A stretch of 64,000 nucleotides of DNA from Alphaproteobacteria bacterium (GCA_033344895.1 JAWPMN010000001.1:1178001-1242000), one strand, 5' to 3'; shown: positions 44,105 to 54,619, numbered from the stretch's first letter. Notes: generated from the letters alone by a model not told the origin. Numbers and translations are program-made.

Positions 44105-45733
44105 TCAGCCCTCGCTTTCGCGCAAGCGGAAGCGCTGAACCTTGCCTGTCTGCGTCTTCGGCAGGGCATCGATGAATTCGATCTGGCGCGGATACTTGTA
44201 CGGCGCAATCGTCGCCTTCACATGATCCTGCAGCGTCTTGATCAGCACCGCATCACCGTCGACCCCCTCGCTCAGGACGACAAAGGCCTTCACAATCTGC
44301 CCGCGCTCTTCATCCGGGACGCCGATCACACCGCATTCCGCCACGGCGGCGTGGCTCAAGAGGGCTTCCTCGACCTCCGGGCCGGCAATGTTGTAGCCGG
44401 ACGACACGATCATGTCGTCAGCGCGGGCGGCAAAATGGAAGGTCCCGTCTTCATCCTGGATAAAGGCATCGCCGGTCAGGTTCCAGCCGTCGCGGACGTA
44501 GTTCAGCTGCCGGTCGTCGGCCAGATAGCGACAGCCGGTCGGTCCGCGCACGGCCAGTTTGCCGACGGTGCCGCGCGGAACTTCGTTCATGTCGTCGTCA
44601 ACGACCTTGGCCTCGTATCCCGGGACCGGCCGTCCAGTCGATCCGGGCTTGGCATCCTCCAGCGTGTTGCTGACGAAGATGTGCAACATCTCCGTGGCAC
44701 CGATCCCGTCGAGAATGGGGACGCCCGTTTTCGCCACCCAGGCCTCGTAGGTCGGCGCGGGCAGCGTTTCACCGGCGGACACAGCGACCCGCAGGCTGGA
44801 CAGATCCGCGCCGTCGTCCATCGCCCGCATCATGGCGCGATAGGCGGTCGGCGCCGTGAAGCAGACCGTCGCCTTGTAGGTCTCGATGATCTCGATCAGG
44901 TTCGGCGGTGTCGCGTTTTCCAGCAGCGTCGCCGTCGCGCCGAAACGCAGCGGGAAGACCGCCAGCCCCCCCAGGCCGAAGGTGAAGGCCAGCGGCGGCG
45001 AACCGACAAAGACATCGTCGGGCGTCACCTTCAGGACCGATGCCGCATAACCGTCGGCGATGGCCAGGATGTCGCGGTGAAAATGCATCGTTGCCTTGGG
45101 CTGGCCGGTTGTGCCGGAGGTAAAGCCGAGCAACGCGACATCGTCCCGCCCGGTCTTCACGGCATCGAATTTCACCGATTTGTTCAGGGCGATCCGGTCC
45201 AATTCGCTGTCATGGTTGGCCGTTCCGTCAAAGCTGACGACCTTCTGCAGGAACTGGTTGGTCTTGGCGCAGGCGACGAGTTCGTCGGCCATGCGGCTGT
45301 CGGTCAGTGCCAGCGAGACTTCGGCCTTGTTGGCGATCTTCGCAAGTTCGGCGGCACGCAGCATCGGCATCGTGTTGACGGCAATACCGCCCGCCTTCGT
45401 GACCGCCAGCCAGACCGCCACCATGGCCGGATTGTTACCGGACCGGATCAGAACCCGGTCGCCAGGACGGACACCGTATTCCTCCACCAGGGCATGGGCC
45501 AGACGGTTGGTCCAGTCCGACAGTTCCTTGTAGGTTCGCTGCCGGCCGTTTCCGATCAGCGCCACATTGTCCCCGAAACCCTTCTCCACCATCCGGTCGG
45601 TCAGTTCGACCGCACAGTTGATGTAGTCCGGATACTGGTATTCCGGTCGGTCCAGGATCAGATCCGGCCACTGATCGGCCGGGGGCAGATTGTCCCGTGC
45701 GAAGGTGTCGATATGTGCGGTCGGTCCCAGCAT
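44105..45733 (-). CDS. abmG: 2-aminobenzoate-CoA ligase-type aryl-CoA synthetase
   Basis: 542 residues of the adenylate-forming ligase family, with GFTSGTTGQPKATMHFHRD (P-loop A3), DGIGATEMLHIF, the GWNLTGDAFIQDEDGTFHF motif and a C-terminal Lys in LPKTQTGKVQRFRLRE. Its aryl-type features and its place behind the 2-aminobenzoyl-CoA monooxygenase/reductase suggest 2-aminobenzoate (anthranilate) as substrate. It would make 2-aminobenzoyl-CoA with ATP. Benzoate or salicylate ligases are the alternatives; the operon context favours aminobenzoate. Confidence 0.8.
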   Translation of the reverse strand: MLGPTAHIDTFARDNLPPADQWPDLILDRPEYQYPDYINCAVELTDRMVEKGFGDNVALIGNGRQRTYKELSDWTNRLAHALVEEYGVRPGDRVLIRSGNNPAMVAVWLAVTKAGGIAVNTMPMLRAAELAKIANKAEVSLALTDSRMADELVACAKTNQFLQKVVSFDGTANHDSELDRIALNKSVKFDAVKTGRDDVALLGFTSGTTGQPKATMHFHRDILAIADGYAASVLKVTPDDVFVGSPPLAFTFGLGGLAVFPLRFGATATLLENATPPNLIEIIETYKATVCFTAPTAYRAMMRAMDDGADLSSLRVAVSAGETLPAPTYEAWVAKTGVPILDGIGATEMLHIFVSNTLEDAKPGSTGRPVPGYEAKVVDDDMNEVPRGTVGKLAVRGPTGCRYLADDRQLNYVRDGWNLTGDAFIQDEDGTFHFAARADDMIVSSGYNIAGPEVEEALLSHAAVAECGVIGVPDEERGQIVKAFVVLSEGVDGDAVLIKTLQDHVKATIAPYKYPRQIEFIDALPKTQTGKVQRFRLRESEG

Positions 45734-45747
45734 GTTCCCAGTTCTCC

Positions 45748-46908
45748 TCAGCCCTGTTCGGCCAATGCGTGACGGGCGATGACGACTTTTTGCACGTCGC
45801 TTGCGCCCTCATAGATGCGTAATGCGCGGATCTCGCGGTACAGGCTTTCCACCGCCGTACCTGACCGCACGCCGTCCCCTCCATGAATCTGCACGGCGGC
45901 ATCGATGACACGCTGTGCAGCCTCCGTTGCATAGAGCTTCGCCATGGAGGCTTCACGGCTGACCCGGGCCGCGCCGCCATCCTTGGTCCAGGCTGCGCGG
46001 TAGATCAGCAGCGCCGCCGCGTCGATATCCAGTGCCATATCGGCCAGATGCCCCTGCACCATCTGCAGTTCGGCCATCGGTGCGCCGAACAGCTCCCGGC
46101 TGGAGGCGCGGGACAGCGCCTCATCCAGCGCACGACGGGCAAAGCCGAGCGCCGCGGCACCAACCGTCGACCGGAAGACATCCAGCACGCTCATCGCGAT
46201 CCGGAACCCTTTCCCCCGCTCCCCGACCAGGGCATCCCTCGGAATACGGCAATTCTCGAATTTCAGCCGTGCCAAGGGATGCGGCGCTATGACTTCGATT
46301 CGTTCCGCAATGGTAAAACCCGGCGCATCGGCAGGCACGATGAAAGCACTCAGCCCCTTCGCCCCGGGCCCCTCGCCGGTGCGCGCGAAGACGACGTAGA
46401 AATCCGCAATTCCACCGTTCGATATCCAGGTCTTCTCGCCATTGAGGATATAGCCGTCCGCCGTCTCCTCGGCCGCGCATTCGATGTCTGCGACGTCGGA
46501 GCCGGAACGCGGCTCGGTCAGGGCGAAGGCTGCAAGCGCCTGACCGGCGCGGGTCCGGGTCAGCCATTCCTGACGCTGCGCGTCGCTGCCGAACAGCGAG
46601 ATCGCCCCCGCGCCCAACCCCTGCATGGCAAAGGCGAAATCAGCCAGCCCGTCGTGGCGGGCCAGCGTCTCACGGATCAGACAAAGGCTGCGGACATCGA
46701 TGCCGGCCGCAGAATCGGACGGGTCCGGGGCGCTATGCGTCAGCCAGCCATCGCGCCCCATACGGGCCACGAGGTCCCGGCACGCCGCATCCACATCGCC
46801 ATGGTCGACATCCTTCAGCGACGCTGCGGCCCACCGGTCCAGATCGGCGGCCAGCGCGCGATGCCGGTCTTCGAAGAACGGCCAGGTCAGGAAGGACGTA
46901 TCGGCCAT
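45748..46908 (-). CDS. Acyl-CoA dehydrogenase
   Basis: 386 residues with the acyl-CoA dehydrogenase fold. [14 protein letters not shown] and KTWISNGG are present, and the catalytic Glu in [10 protein letters not shown] is kept, in contrast to the acd gene at 27.9 kb. It lies between the ligase and enoyl-CoA hydratase genes, so it is probably a beta-oxidation step after ring cleavage or reduction in the aminobenzoyl-CoA route. Substrate is inferred. Confidence 0.85.
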   Translation of the reverse strand: MADTSFLTWPFFEDRHRALAADLDRWAAASLKDVDHGDVDAACRDLVARMGRDGWLTHSAPDPSDSAAGIDVRSLCLIRETLARHDGLADFAFAMQGLGAGAISLFGSDAQRQEWLTRTRAGQALAAFALTEPRSGSDVADIECAAEETADGYILNGEKTWISNGGIADFYVVFARTGEGPGAKGLSAFIVPADAPGFTIAERIEVIAPHPLARLKFENCRIPRDALVGERGKGFRIAMSVLDVFRSTVGAAALGFARRALDEALSRASSRELFGAPMAELQMVQGHLADMALDIDAAALLIYRAAWTKDGGAARVSREASMAKLYATEAAQRVIDAAVQIHGGDGVRSGTAVESLYREIRALRIYEGASDVQKVVIARHALAEQG

Positions 46909-46911
46909 GGT

Positions 46912-47724
46912 TCAGTCCCCCTTGAAGTCCGGCTTCTGCTTAGCAACGAAGGCATCATAGGCACGCTGGAAATCCTGGGTCTGCATGCAGATCGCCTGGG
47001 CCTGCGCTTCGGCCTCAATGGCCTGATCCAAGGTCATCGACCATTCCTGATTCAGCATGGTCTTGGTCATCATGTGGCCGAAGGTCGGGCCGTCCGCCAG
47101 TTTCCCGGCCAATGCCACCGCTTCCGCTTCCAGGTCGTCGGCCGGCAGCAGTCGGTTGAAGTACCCCCAGTCGAACCCTTCCTGCCCGGACATCGGACGC
47201 CCCGTGTACAGCAGTTCCGCGGCGCGCCCCTGACCGATCATCCGGGGCAACATGGCACAAGCGCCCATGTCGCATCCGGCAAGGCCGACCTTGGTGAACA
47301 GATAGGCGGTCTTCGATTCCGCCGTCCCGTAGCGCAGATCGGCATAGAGCGCGACCATCGCCCCGGCCCCGACACAGATACCGTCGACCGCGGCGATGAT
47401 CGGCTGCGGACAGGCCTTCATCGCCTTGACCAGGTCGCCTGTCATTCGGGTGAATTCCAGCAGGCCCTTCATGTCCCGTTGCAGAAGCGGACCGATGATG
47501 TCGTGCACATCCCCACCGGAGCAGAAATTGCCGCCGTTCGACGCAAAGACGACCGCTTTCACATCGTCGGCATAAACCAGATCCCGGAACGTATCCCGCA
47601 GTTCCGCATAGGATTCAAAGGTCAGCGGATTCTTGCGCTCCGGACGGTTCAGGCGGATCACCGCCGTGTCCCCACGCATTTCCCAGAGGAAATGGGCCGG
47701 TTTCAGATCTTTCATCGAAGCCAT
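46912..47724 (-). CDS. Enoyl-CoA hydratase/isomerase family protein
   Basis: 270 residues of the crotonase family. Oxyanion-hole segments are [13 protein letters not shown] and [23 protein letters not shown]. It would hydrate or rearrange an enoyl-CoA intermediate of the aminobenzoyl-CoA pathway. The gene is 3 bases from the acyl-CoA dehydrogenase gene and 4 bases after the MarR gene, so it is part of one operon. Confidence 0.88.
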   Translation of the reverse strand: MASMKDLKPAHFLWEMRGDTAVIRLNRPERKNPLTFESYAELRDTFRDLVYADDVKAVVFASNGGNFCSGGDVHDIIGPLLQRDMKGLLEFTRMTGDLVKAMKACPQPIIAAVDGICVGAGAMVALYADLRYGTAESKTAYLFTKVGLAGCDMGACAMLPRMIGQGRAAELLYTGRPMSGQEGFDWGYFNRLLPADDLEAEAVALAGKLADGPTFGHMMTKTMLNQEWSMTLDQAIEAEAQAQAICMQTQDFQRAYDAFVAKQKPDFKGD

Positions 47725-47728
47725 TTGA

Positions 47729-48214
47729 TCAATCCTTGGTCCTGGTTTTCCGCTGACGGTCCATGCCCGACGACTGCAAGCCGTCGCGCAGAACCTGAAA
47801 CATGTCGGTCATCCGGCCGGTATCCTCTGCCGCCAGGGGGGTCAGCATCTCGTCGATCCAGCCCTGGTGCGCCTCGGCCATCTTGGTGAATTCAGTCCGC
47901 CCCAGATCGGTCAGCGCGACCAGCGTCGCGCGCCGGTCCCGCTCGTTGGTGACCCGTCGGACCCGGCCTTCCTGCTCCAGCCGATCGACAATGCCGGTGA
48001 CGTTGCCGTTGGACACGACCAGCTGTTCCGAAAGCCGCGTCATGCTCATGCCCTCTTCACTGCGGTAAAGGGCGGCCATGACGTCGAACCGCGGCAATGT
48101 CGTATTGAATTCGGATTTCAGGCGATCGCGCAGAACGTATTCCACATTCCGTGTGGTGCGCAGCATGCTCAGCCACAGTTTCAGGCGTTGCTTGGCACCG
48201 GCTGCTTCCCGCAT
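47729..48214 (-). CDS. MarR family transcriptional regulator
   Basis: 161 residues from ATG 48214, which overlaps the stop of the SDR gene by one base and follows GGGGGGAAG. The winged helix is clear: [41 protein letters not shown] with the [11 protein letters not shown] wing. MarR proteins in aromatic-acid operons are usually repressors released by aryl-CoA thioesters. It probably controls this operon through a palindrome at 51349-51360. Confidence 0.88.
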   Translation of the reverse strand: MREAAGAKQRLKLWLSMLRTTRNVEYVLRDRLKSEFNTTLPRFDVMAALYRSEEGMSMTRLSEQLVVSNGNVTGIVDRLEQEGRVRRVTNERDRRATLVALTDLGRTEFTKMAEAHQGWIDEMLTPLAAEDTGRMTDMFQVLRDGLQSSGMDRQRKTRTKD

Positions 48215-48975
48215 CACACTTCCCCCCCGGCAACCGCGATGGCCTGTCCGGTGATCCCGACGGCGTCCGGGGCGCAAAGCCACAGCACCGTGGCGGCGAC
48301 TTCCGACGGCTGAATGAAGCGGTTCTGCGGGTTCACCTTGGTCAGTTCGGCCCGTGCCGCCGCCTCGTCACGGCCGGTCTTCTCCATGATATTCCGGATG
48401 CTGTCGGCCAGCAGCGGCGTTTCGGTGAAGCCGGGACACACGGCGTTGACGGTAATCCCTTCCCGCGCCGTTTCCAGCGCCAGGGAGCGCATCAACCCGA
48501 TCGTACCGTGCTTCGCCGCAGTATAAGGTGCGACATAGGCATATCCTTTCAGCCCGGCTGTGCTGGCGATAAAGATCATCCGGCCGGACTTCGCCTTTCG
48601 CATCGGACCCAGCGCCGCCCGCGCGGTCAGGAAGGACCCGGTCAGGTTGACCGAAATCATTCTGTCCCATGCCGCCATGTCCGTCCGACCGATCGGCGCA
48701 CTTTCGGCCGCCCCGGCATTTGCAACGACGATCCCCGGGGCGCCGAAAGTCTCAGACGCCTTTGCAAACAGGGCCTCGACCGATACCTCATCGGTAACGT
48801 CACAGGCAATCGCCTGGGCCTTTGGCAGAGACGCGGCCAAGTCCTCGATCGGGCCGGTACGGCGGCCGGTCAACGTTACCGCGGCGCCGGCATCCGCCAG
48901 TGCCCGGACAATCGCGGCGCCGACACCGGTACCGCCACCGGTTACGAGAGCATGCTGCCCGGAAAGGTCGGTCAT
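48214..48975 (-). CDS. Short-chain dehydrogenase/reductase
   Basis: 253 residues. The NAD(P) glycine motif is [20 protein letters not shown], with the catalytic Ser (IASTAGLKG) and YTAAKHG as Tyr-x3-Lys. In this operon it probably oxidises a 3-hydroxyacyl-CoA. It is four bases downstream of the monooxygenase/reductase gene. Confidence 0.88.
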   Translation of the reverse strand: MTDLSGQHALVTGGGTGVGAAIVRALADAGAAVTLTGRRTGPIEDLAASLPKAQAIACDVTDEVSVEALFAKASETFGAPGIVVANAGAAESAPIGRTDMAAWDRMISVNLTGSFLTARAALGPMRKAKSGRMIFIASTAGLKGYAYVAPYTAAKHGTIGLMRSLALETAREGITVNAVCPGFTETPLLADSIRNIMEKTGRDEAAARAELTKVNPQNRFIQPSEVAATVLWLCAPDAVGITGQAIAVAGGEV

Positions 48976-48979
48976 CCTT

Positions 48980-51274
48980 TTACACCTTCCCTGTCATGAC
49001 GTCCTGGCGCGCCGCCAGCCGGTTCAACTGGTCGCGACCTGCATAATAGGGTGCCGGCCAGGAAACCGGTTCCACGCCCAGATCCGCGGCGGCGTGCAAC
49101 GTCCAGTACGGATCGGCCAGATGTGGTCGGGCAAGGCAGCACAGGTCGGCACGCCCTGCCATCAGGATCGAGTTGACGTGATCCGCCTCGTAGATGTTTC
49201 CGACCGCCATGGTCGCGATCCCGGCCTCGTTCCGAATGCGATCCGAGAACGGGGTCTGGAACATGCGGCCATAGACCGGCTGTGCGCGTTTCGAGGTCTG
49301 GCCCGCGGATACGTCAATGATGTCCACGCCGGCATCCCGCAGCATGCGCGCGATTTCAACCGCGTCATCCGGACCGACCCCGTCTTCCTCGACCCAGTCA
49401 TTCGCGGAAATTCGGACGGATACCGGCTTGTCCTCCGGCCATGCGGCCCGCACGGCATGAAACACTTCCAACGGGAACCGCATGCGGTTTTCGAGGCTGC
49501 CGCCGTATTCATCATCCCTGCGGTTGGTCAGCGGCGTGATGAAGGCCGACATCAGATAGCCATGCGCGTAATGCAGTTCCAGCATGTCGAAACCGGCGCG
49601 GGCTCCGCGTTCGGCCGCCGAAACGAACTGATCCCGCACGGCCTCCATATCCGCACGCGTCATTTCCTTCGGCACCTGATTCCGCTCCGACCAGGCGATC
49701 GGCGATGGAGCCATGATCTCCCAGTTACCTTCCTTCAGCGGCGCGTCCATTTCCTCCCAGCCGACCTGCGTTGAGCCTTTCGGTCCGGAATGGCCGATCT
49801 GTAGCGCCATCTTCGCATCGGTTTCGCGATGGACGAAATCGACAATCCGCTTCCACGCCGCCTCCTGATCGTCGGCGTAGAGACCGGGACAGCCGGGCGT
49901 GATCCGGCCTTCCGGCGAAACACAGGTCATTTCGGTGTAGACCAGTCCCGCGCCACCGAGGGCCCGACTGGTGTAATGCGTGAAGTGCCAATCCGTCGGC
50001 ACGCCGTTCTCTGCCTTGTACTGGGCCATGGGTGAGACGACGACCCGGTTCTTCAATTCCATCCCGCGCAGTCGGAAGGGAACGAACATCGGGGGCCGCG
50101 TTATGGCCGGCGCCTGCCCCACCGCGTCGCTTTCGAACCAGCGCTCTGCCGATTCCAGCCACTCTGCATCCCGTGCGCGGAGATTTTCATGGCTGATCCG
50201 CTGCGACCGGGTCAGCAGGGAATAGGTGAACTGGACCGGGTCGAGATGCAGGTAACGCTCCACCTCCTCGAACCATTCCGTCGAATTGCGCGCTGCGGAT
50301 TGCAGACGCAGGACCTCCAGCCGCCTTTCGTCCTCATAGCGACGGAAGGCCGCCGCCAGATCCGGCTCTGAATGCACGTAATCCGCCAGCGCGATGGCGC
50401 TTTCCAGGGCCAGCTTGGTGCCGGACCCGATGGAGAAATGCGCCGTGGCAGCCGCATCGCCCATGAGAACCATGTTCTCATGGGACCACGTTTCACAGAG
50501 GACCCGATTGAAGTTCAGCCAGGCGGAGCCGCGCAGATGCTTGGCATTGCTCATCAGGCTGTGGCCGTCGAGATACTTGGCGAAGACCCGCTCGCAGACG
50601 GCGATGGTCTCTTCGGTCGTCATCTCACCGAAGCCGAAATTCTGCCAGGTCTGCTCCGAACACTCGACAATGAAGGTCGCCGTGTTCTCGTCGAACTGAT
50701 AGGCGTGGACCCAGATCCAGCCATGCTCGGTTTCTTCGAAGATGAAGGTGAAGGCATCGCCGAAGGTCTGATGCGTGCCAAGCCAGATGTATTTGCACGC
50801 CCTTGTGTCGATGTCTGGTTTGAAGACGCTCTCATGCGCCTTGCGGGCCCGGGAATTCACGCCATCGCAGGCAACGACCAGATCGAAATCCCGACGATAG
50901 GCGTCGATGTCCTCGATCTCAGTTTCGAACACCAGATTGATGCCGAGGGCGCGTGCGCGGTCCTGCAGGACGTTGAGCAGTTTCCTGCGCCCAATACCGC
51001 AGAATCCGTGTCCACCGGAGGAAATCATCTGACCGCGATAGTGAACCGCGACATCGTCCCAATAGGAGAAGTTCTTGCGAATCTCCGCCGCGCTTTCCGC
51101 ATCGTTCTGCGCGAGGTTATCCAGCGTTTCGTCCGACAGCACCACGCCCCAGCCAAAGGTATCGTAGGGCCGATTGCGCTCGATCACCGTCACATCGTGC
51201 GACGGGTCGCGCCGCTTCATGGAAATCGCGAAGTAGAGCCCCGCGGGGCCACCCCCAAGACATGCGACACGCAT
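48980..51274 (-). CDS. abmA: Bifunctional 2-aminobenzoyl-CoA monooxygenase/reductase
   Basis: 764 residues. Residues 1-370 are a group A flavin monooxygenase with [15 protein letters not shown] and [25 protein letters not shown]. Residues 395-764 form an old-yellow-enzyme-type reductase domain with [36 protein letters not shown] and [35 protein letters not shown]. This fused architecture is that of 2-aminobenzoyl-CoA monooxygenase/reductase, which hydroxylates and dearomatises the CoA ester with O2 and NADH. It leads the abm operon. An older label is salicylyl-CoA 5-hydroxylase. Confidence 0.88.
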   Translation of the reverse strand: MRVACLGGGPAGLYFAISMKRRDPSHDVTVIERNRPYDTFGWGVVLSDETLDNLAQNDAESAAEIRKNFSYWDDVAVHYRGQMISSGGHGFCGIGRRKLLNVLQDRARALGINLVFETEIEDIDAYRRDFDLVVACDGVNSRARKAHESVFKPDIDTRACKYIWLGTHQTFGDAFTFIFEETEHGWIWVHAYQFDENTATFIVECSEQTWQNFGFGEMTTEETIAVCERVFAKYLDGHSLMSNAKHLRGSAWLNFNRVLCETWSHENMVLMGDAAATAHFSIGSGTKLALESAIALADYVHSEPDLAAAFRRYEDERRLEVLRLQSAARNSTEWFEEVERYLHLDPVQFTYSLLTRSQRISHENLRARDAEWLESAERWFESDAVGQAPAITRPPMFVPFRLRGMELKNRVVVSPMAQYKAENGVPTDWHFTHYTSRALGGAGLVYTEMTCVSPEGRITPGCPGLYADDQEAAWKRIVDFVHRETDAKMALQIGHSGPKGSTQVGWEEMDAPLKEGNWEIMAPSPIAWSERNQVPKEMTRADMEAVRDQFVSAAERGARAGFDMLELHYAHGYLMSAFITPLTNRRDDEYGGSLENRMRFPLEVFHAVRAAWPEDKPVSVRISANDWVEEDGVGPDDAVEIARMLRDAGVDIIDVSAGQTSKRAQPVYGRMFQTPFSDRIRNEAGIATMAVGNIYEADHVNSILMAGRADLCCLARPHLADPYWTLHAAADLGVEPVSWPAPYYAGRDQLNRLAARQDVMTGKV

Positions 51275-51348
51275 CGTTCACGCTCCTTCAGCCGATTTCG
51301 GACACAGGAAGGGTGGCGCAGGCCTGTTATTATTTCAAGTCAAAACTT

Positions 51349-51360
51349 TTTAAGCTTAAA
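51349..51360. promoter_or_regulatory. TTTAAGCTTAAA palindrome before abmA
   Basis: A perfect 12-bp palindrome lies 75 bases upstream of the abmA start and overlaps the last bases of the neighbouring dehydrogenase gene. It sits in a short T/A-rich island (51337-51366). The placement fits an operator of the MarR protein encoded in the operon. Sequence symmetry is certain; the ligand protein is inferred. Confidence 0.5.
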
Positions 51361-52285
51361 GTAATTTTGACAGCACGGTACGCACGGCCTGCGCCGTCAT
51401 GGCACTGACCCGGACATTGGATTCAGCGGTGACACCGGCAATGTGGGGCGTCAGCATCAGATTCCCGAGCCCTGCGAATTTCGCCGCCGCCTCCGCGGTC
51501 AGCGGCTCGGTCTCGAAGACATCCAGCGCCGCGCCGCCGATCCGCCCGTCGCGAAGCGCGTCCACCAGCGCGGTCTCGTCCACGATTCCGCCCCGTGCGG
51601 CATTGATCAGCACGGCGTCCGATTTCATCGATGAGAGAAATTCCGCATCGACCATATGACGGGTTCCCTCGGTGAGGGGCACATGCAGGCTGATAACGTC
51701 CGATGTCCGCGCCAGATCGGACAGCTTACAGTTTTCCACGCCGGTCCAGGCCGGGGACCCGTCCTCCACATAGGGGTCATGGGCCGCGATGGCGAAGCCC
51801 AGCCCGCGGGCCAGACGGGCGGTCTCGCGTGCAATGGCGCCAAACCCGACCAGCCCGAAACGCTTCCCCGCGCTTTCCCGACCCATCAGGCGGGTGCGGG
51901 GCCAGTCGCCGGCAATCATTTCCGCGCCGGCGCCATAGGCCCCGCGCAACAGCATCATGGCGGCCGTGACCGCATATTCCGCGACCGCCAGATCGTTGGC
52001 GCCGGTAGCCGGACACACCGCGATCCCTCGCGCTGCGCAGGCCTCCAGATCGATATTGTCGAGACCGACGCCCAGACGCCCGACGACCTTGACCCGGTCC
52101 GCCGCCGCCAGAAGGGATCCCCGAACCTGCGTTCGGTTGCGGACGATCCAGCCGTCGGCCCCGGCCAGCGCCGCACACAGATCGTCGGGCCTGTCGACCA
52201 GTCCGGGGTCATACAGGACATCGAAATCCGCGCGCAGATCCGCCACCGCGGCGTCATCCATGAATTCGCTGATGACGACGCGCAT
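51356..52285 (-). CDS. D-isomer-specific 2-hydroxyacid dehydrogenase
   Basis: 309 residues. The NAD-binding motif is KRFGLVGFGAIARETARLARGLGF; catalytic residues are in NAARGGIVDETAL (Arg), the Glu in VFETEPL and His in LTPHIAGVT. The length and the lack of a C-terminal regulatory domain suggest phosphoglycerate- or hydroxypyruvate-type reductases. It reads in the same direction as the abm operon but is separated from it by 81 bases containing a palindrome, so it is likely a separate unit. Confidence 0.87.
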   Translation of the reverse strand: MRVVISEFMDDAAVADLRADFDVLYDPGLVDRPDDLCAALAGADGWIVRNRTQVRGSLLAAADRVKVVGRLGVGLDNIDLEACAARGIAVCPATGANDLAVAEYAVTAAMMLLRGAYGAGAEMIAGDWPRTRLMGRESAGKRFGLVGFGAIARETARLARGLGFAIAAHDPYVEDGSPAWTGVENCKLSDLARTSDVISLHVPLTEGTRHMVDAEFLSSMKSDAVLINAARGGIVDETALVDALRDGRIGGAALDVFETEPLTAEAAAKFAGLGNLMLTPHIAGVTAESNVRVSAMTAQAVRTVLSKLL

Positions 52286-52296
52286 TGCCGCCCCGA

Positions 52297-52791
52297 TCAG
52301 GACGCGGTGGAATCGACGACGGTTCTGTTGCCGGAGGCGTCCGTGCGATGGAACTTGAAGGCGGTGTCCTTGAAGACATTGTTCTTCATGTCATCGATCA
52401 TCGCCTGGGCCCGCTGACCGCCGGTCAGATCCACCACATCCACGATCCAGTGCCGATCGCCCGAATCCCAGTCCTGCGGCCGGATGCGGGAGGAGCCCTG
52501 CATCAACCGTTCCTCAGCCTCCTCGCTCATTTTGGCCCAGAGGACGAGACCGACCGGCCGACCGTTCTCATCACGGTAGATTCGGAACTGCTGCTTGATG
52601 ACCGGCGGCATGACCAGCCACTCCAGGTCGCTCATGAAGAAGAAGCGATGAGACGGCGTCATGGCGAACAGCCACGCGATCTCTCCCAGAACCGATGCGA
52701 CCGTCGGCGCGGGCTTCTTGGCCTCCGCCTGCTGCCCCTCACCCGCCTGGGTGTTGGAATCGGTGGATTCGTCGGTCTTCGATTTCGCCAT
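52297..52791 (-). CDS. HlyC-family toxin-activating lysine acyltransferase (orphan)
   Basis: 164 residues. Residues 35-150 match the HlyC/RtxC family: LGEIAWLFAMTPSHRFFF with the catalytic His48, and SGDRHWIVDVVDLTGG with the catalytic Asp118. These enzymes transfer acyl chains from acyl-ACP to internal lysines of RTX toxins. The N-terminal 30 residues are a polar Gln/Lys extension. No RTX toxin, HlyB/D exporter or acyl carrier gene lies in the window, so the target is unknown. It is 11 bases upstream of the 2-hydroxyacid dehydrogenase start. Confidence 0.82.
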   Translation of the reverse strand: MAKSKTDESTDSNTQAGEGQQAEAKKPAPTVASVLGEIAWLFAMTPSHRFFFMSDLEWLVMPPVIKQQFRIYRDENGRPVGLVLWAKMSEEAEERLMQGSSRIRPQDWDSGDRHWIVDVVDLTGGQRAQAMIDDMKNNVFKDTAFKFHRTDASGNRTVVDSTAS

Positions 52792-52938
52792 GTCTGGTTC
52801 CCCGCCCGGTGGCTTGTGCGTTTTCCAGCGTTAAGGTGGCAAGAAAACCAGTCAGGCGCAACTGCGGCCGGCGAAAAGAATTATGGTTAACAACCGGTTG
52901 GGCTGGACGAGGGCGGAAAGCTGCGAAACACTCGCACC

Positions 52939-54066
52939 ATGGATCGGGAAACGCTGACCTACATGCTGCGTTCCGGAAGGTTTCTCTGTTATGACCCGGG
53001 GAACCTGGACAATGCCGTGCGCCCCCGCGTTCCGGACGCGCCACTGCCGCAGTCGGACGTAATGACGCTGTTTGATTCGCCCTATCTGTCGAATGCGGTG
53101 TTCTTCAAGGAAGCCTATTCAGACGACAATGACGAATTTTCCGTCGGAACCCGGGTCATGTTCGTGTTCAACGAACACAACGCCCTGGAGGGAGGCGCCT
53201 CCGTCACCGCAGAGCCTGACGAACTCGAGGACGCCTTGGAAAAGTGGTACGGTGGCAAGATTCAGATCGGGCTCAGCCTTCATGACAGAAACGTGCTGGA
53301 GGTCTTCTGCAAGACACCGACATTCGACCCGTTCCTGCTGCTCGCACAGCGGCGGGATATCGAAAGGGACCGAGCCGTCGACACCTCCAGTTTCGACATC
53401 GACGCGGGAACCGCCGACGATGTCCGTGCCATCGTGAATGCCCGCGCCGCGGCCCTGGTCAATCTGGCGATGGGCGAGGGAGTTGAGGAAAAGCGTACCA
53501 GGGCAACGGTCAACGCGCTGGAGGAGGCGATCTGGCGCTGCGAAGCGAACCAACGCACCGGAAGGCTTTTCAAGAGCCTTGGTGTGCCGGCGGACAAGAC
53601 AGACAGGATCCTGTTCGCCTGGAAAGGCATCGCCTATTACGAATACCTGTTCCGCAACTTTGCGACCGACTATGCGGAGTTCCTGATCTGGCTTCGCAGT
53701 CCACAATCCTTGCCCAGGGACATGAGCTCCATCGAAAATCGACGCGCCTACCGACTGAAGTCGCTGCGCCGGACCAGCCAGACCGTGATGCGCGGCTATT
53801 ACACCCATGCGACCGAGATCCTGAAGAAGCATGCGAATGCCTATGACGCGTTGCTGGGCGAGGGCAATCCCGAGCCCTTTCAGAAATTTCTTCTGGCCGC
53901 GCCGAAGCTGTTTGAAACGCTGGGATTGTCGATCGGGTCCTTCGGGCATGCCAGCAATGCCTGGAAAAGCCTGACCAACAACGGCCGCCGCCCGAACCGG
54001 AACGCCGAAGCCCTCGAAGGATTCTACCGTTTCATATCGACGCTGGCCGCCGCGAAACTGGAATAG
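52939..54066 (+). CDS. Uncharacterised protein, family member 2
   Basis: 375 residues, soluble, no known motif. Segments TPTFDPFLLLAQRR (126-139), FAWKGIAYYEYLFRN (226-240) and FQKFLLAAPKLFETLGLSIGSFGHASNAWKSL (314-345) align in order with the 344-residue protein at 33447-34481, so they appear to be distant paralogs of an unnamed family. The N-terminus (residues 40-130) has a mixed beta region with YLSNAVFFKEAY. It is followed by a receiver-only regulator and an Hpt gene, hinting at a signalling role. Start ATG 52939. Confidence 0.6.
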   Translation: MDRETLTYMLRSGRFLCYDPGNLDNAVRPRVPDAPLPQSDVMTLFDSPYLSNAVFFKEAYSDDNDEFSVGTRVMFVFNEHNALEGGASVTAEPDELEDALEKWYGGKIQIGLSLHDRNVLEVFCKTPTFDPFLLLAQRRDIERDRAVDTSSFDIDAGTADDVRAIVNARAAALVNLAMGEGVEEKRTRATVNALEEAIWRCEANQRTGRLFKSLGVPADKTDRILFAWKGIAYYEYLFRNFATDYAEFLIWLRSPQSLPRDMSSIENRRAYRLKSLRRTSQTVMRGYYTHATEILKKHANAYDALLGEGNPEPFQKFLLAAPKLFETLGLSIGSFGHASNAWKSLTNNGRRPNRNAEALEGFYRFISTLAAAKLE

Positions 54067-54196
54067 CCAACATCGGAAGCGTCAAACGGTTGGGTATCCA
54101 GATACATAACTTCAGTTGAATTCCGATCCAATAACACACATTATTGTCATGACGGAGAACCGTCGGAACGAGGGGCACGACGCAGTGGAGGCCGAA

Positions 54197-54619
54197 ATGG
54201 CTGACCGACCGGTCGTACTCGTAGTCGATGACAATGCGCCGACCAGAATCCTGATCCGGGAGTTTCTTCTCGATAGGGACGTGGATTCCGTTGAGGCGCG
54301 GGACGGCGAGCAGGCGATAGCACTGCTCGAAGAAAGGGATTTCGACCTCGTCCTGTTGGATATCCTGATGCCGAACCGAGACGGGTTCGAAGTGCTGCGC
54401 TGGGCGGCGCAGCAGGAATGCCGCGTGCCGTTTGTCGCCATGAGCCAGGAACGCGCCGGATCCACGCAGATGAGTTACGCCGCCATGGCCACCAGCATGG
54501 GGGCCGTACGCGGCATTGACAAACCGATCACCGCGGCCAAAATCGCGGATGTTCTGGAAGTGGTGGGGATCGCTACAGACTACGCGCCAGTCATTGCGCG
54601 TTGTGCGCCGCGCCGGTGA
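54197..54619 (+). CDS. Receiver-only response regulator
   Basis: 140 residues from ATG 54197, chosen because GGAGG lies upstream; ATG 54149 is also possible. The receiver fold carries Asp11 and Asp12, phospho-acceptor Asp55 (LVLLDILMPNRDG), Ser83 (VAMS) and Lys109 (GIDKPIT). There is no output domain, so it acts by protein interaction or as a phosphorelay shuttle. Its end overlaps the convergent Hpt gene by 29 bases. Confidence 0.88.
   Translation: MADRPVVLVVDDNAPTRILIREFLLDRDVDSVEARDGEQAIALLEERDFDLVLLDILMPNRDGFEVLRWAAQQECRVPFVAMSQERAGSTQMSYAAMATSMGAVRGIDKPITAAKIADVLEVVGIATDYAPVIARCAPRR

Noticed and set aside
43967-45772. 601-residue plus-strand frame opposite the CoA ligase
   Set aside because: The ligase motifs are complete on the minus strand; the plus frame shows no motif.
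45883-47889. 668-residue plus-strand frame opposite acyl-CoA dehydrogenase and enoyl-CoA hydratase
   Set aside because: It is the longest open frame of the region but is antisense to two clear enzymes and has shadow-type composition.
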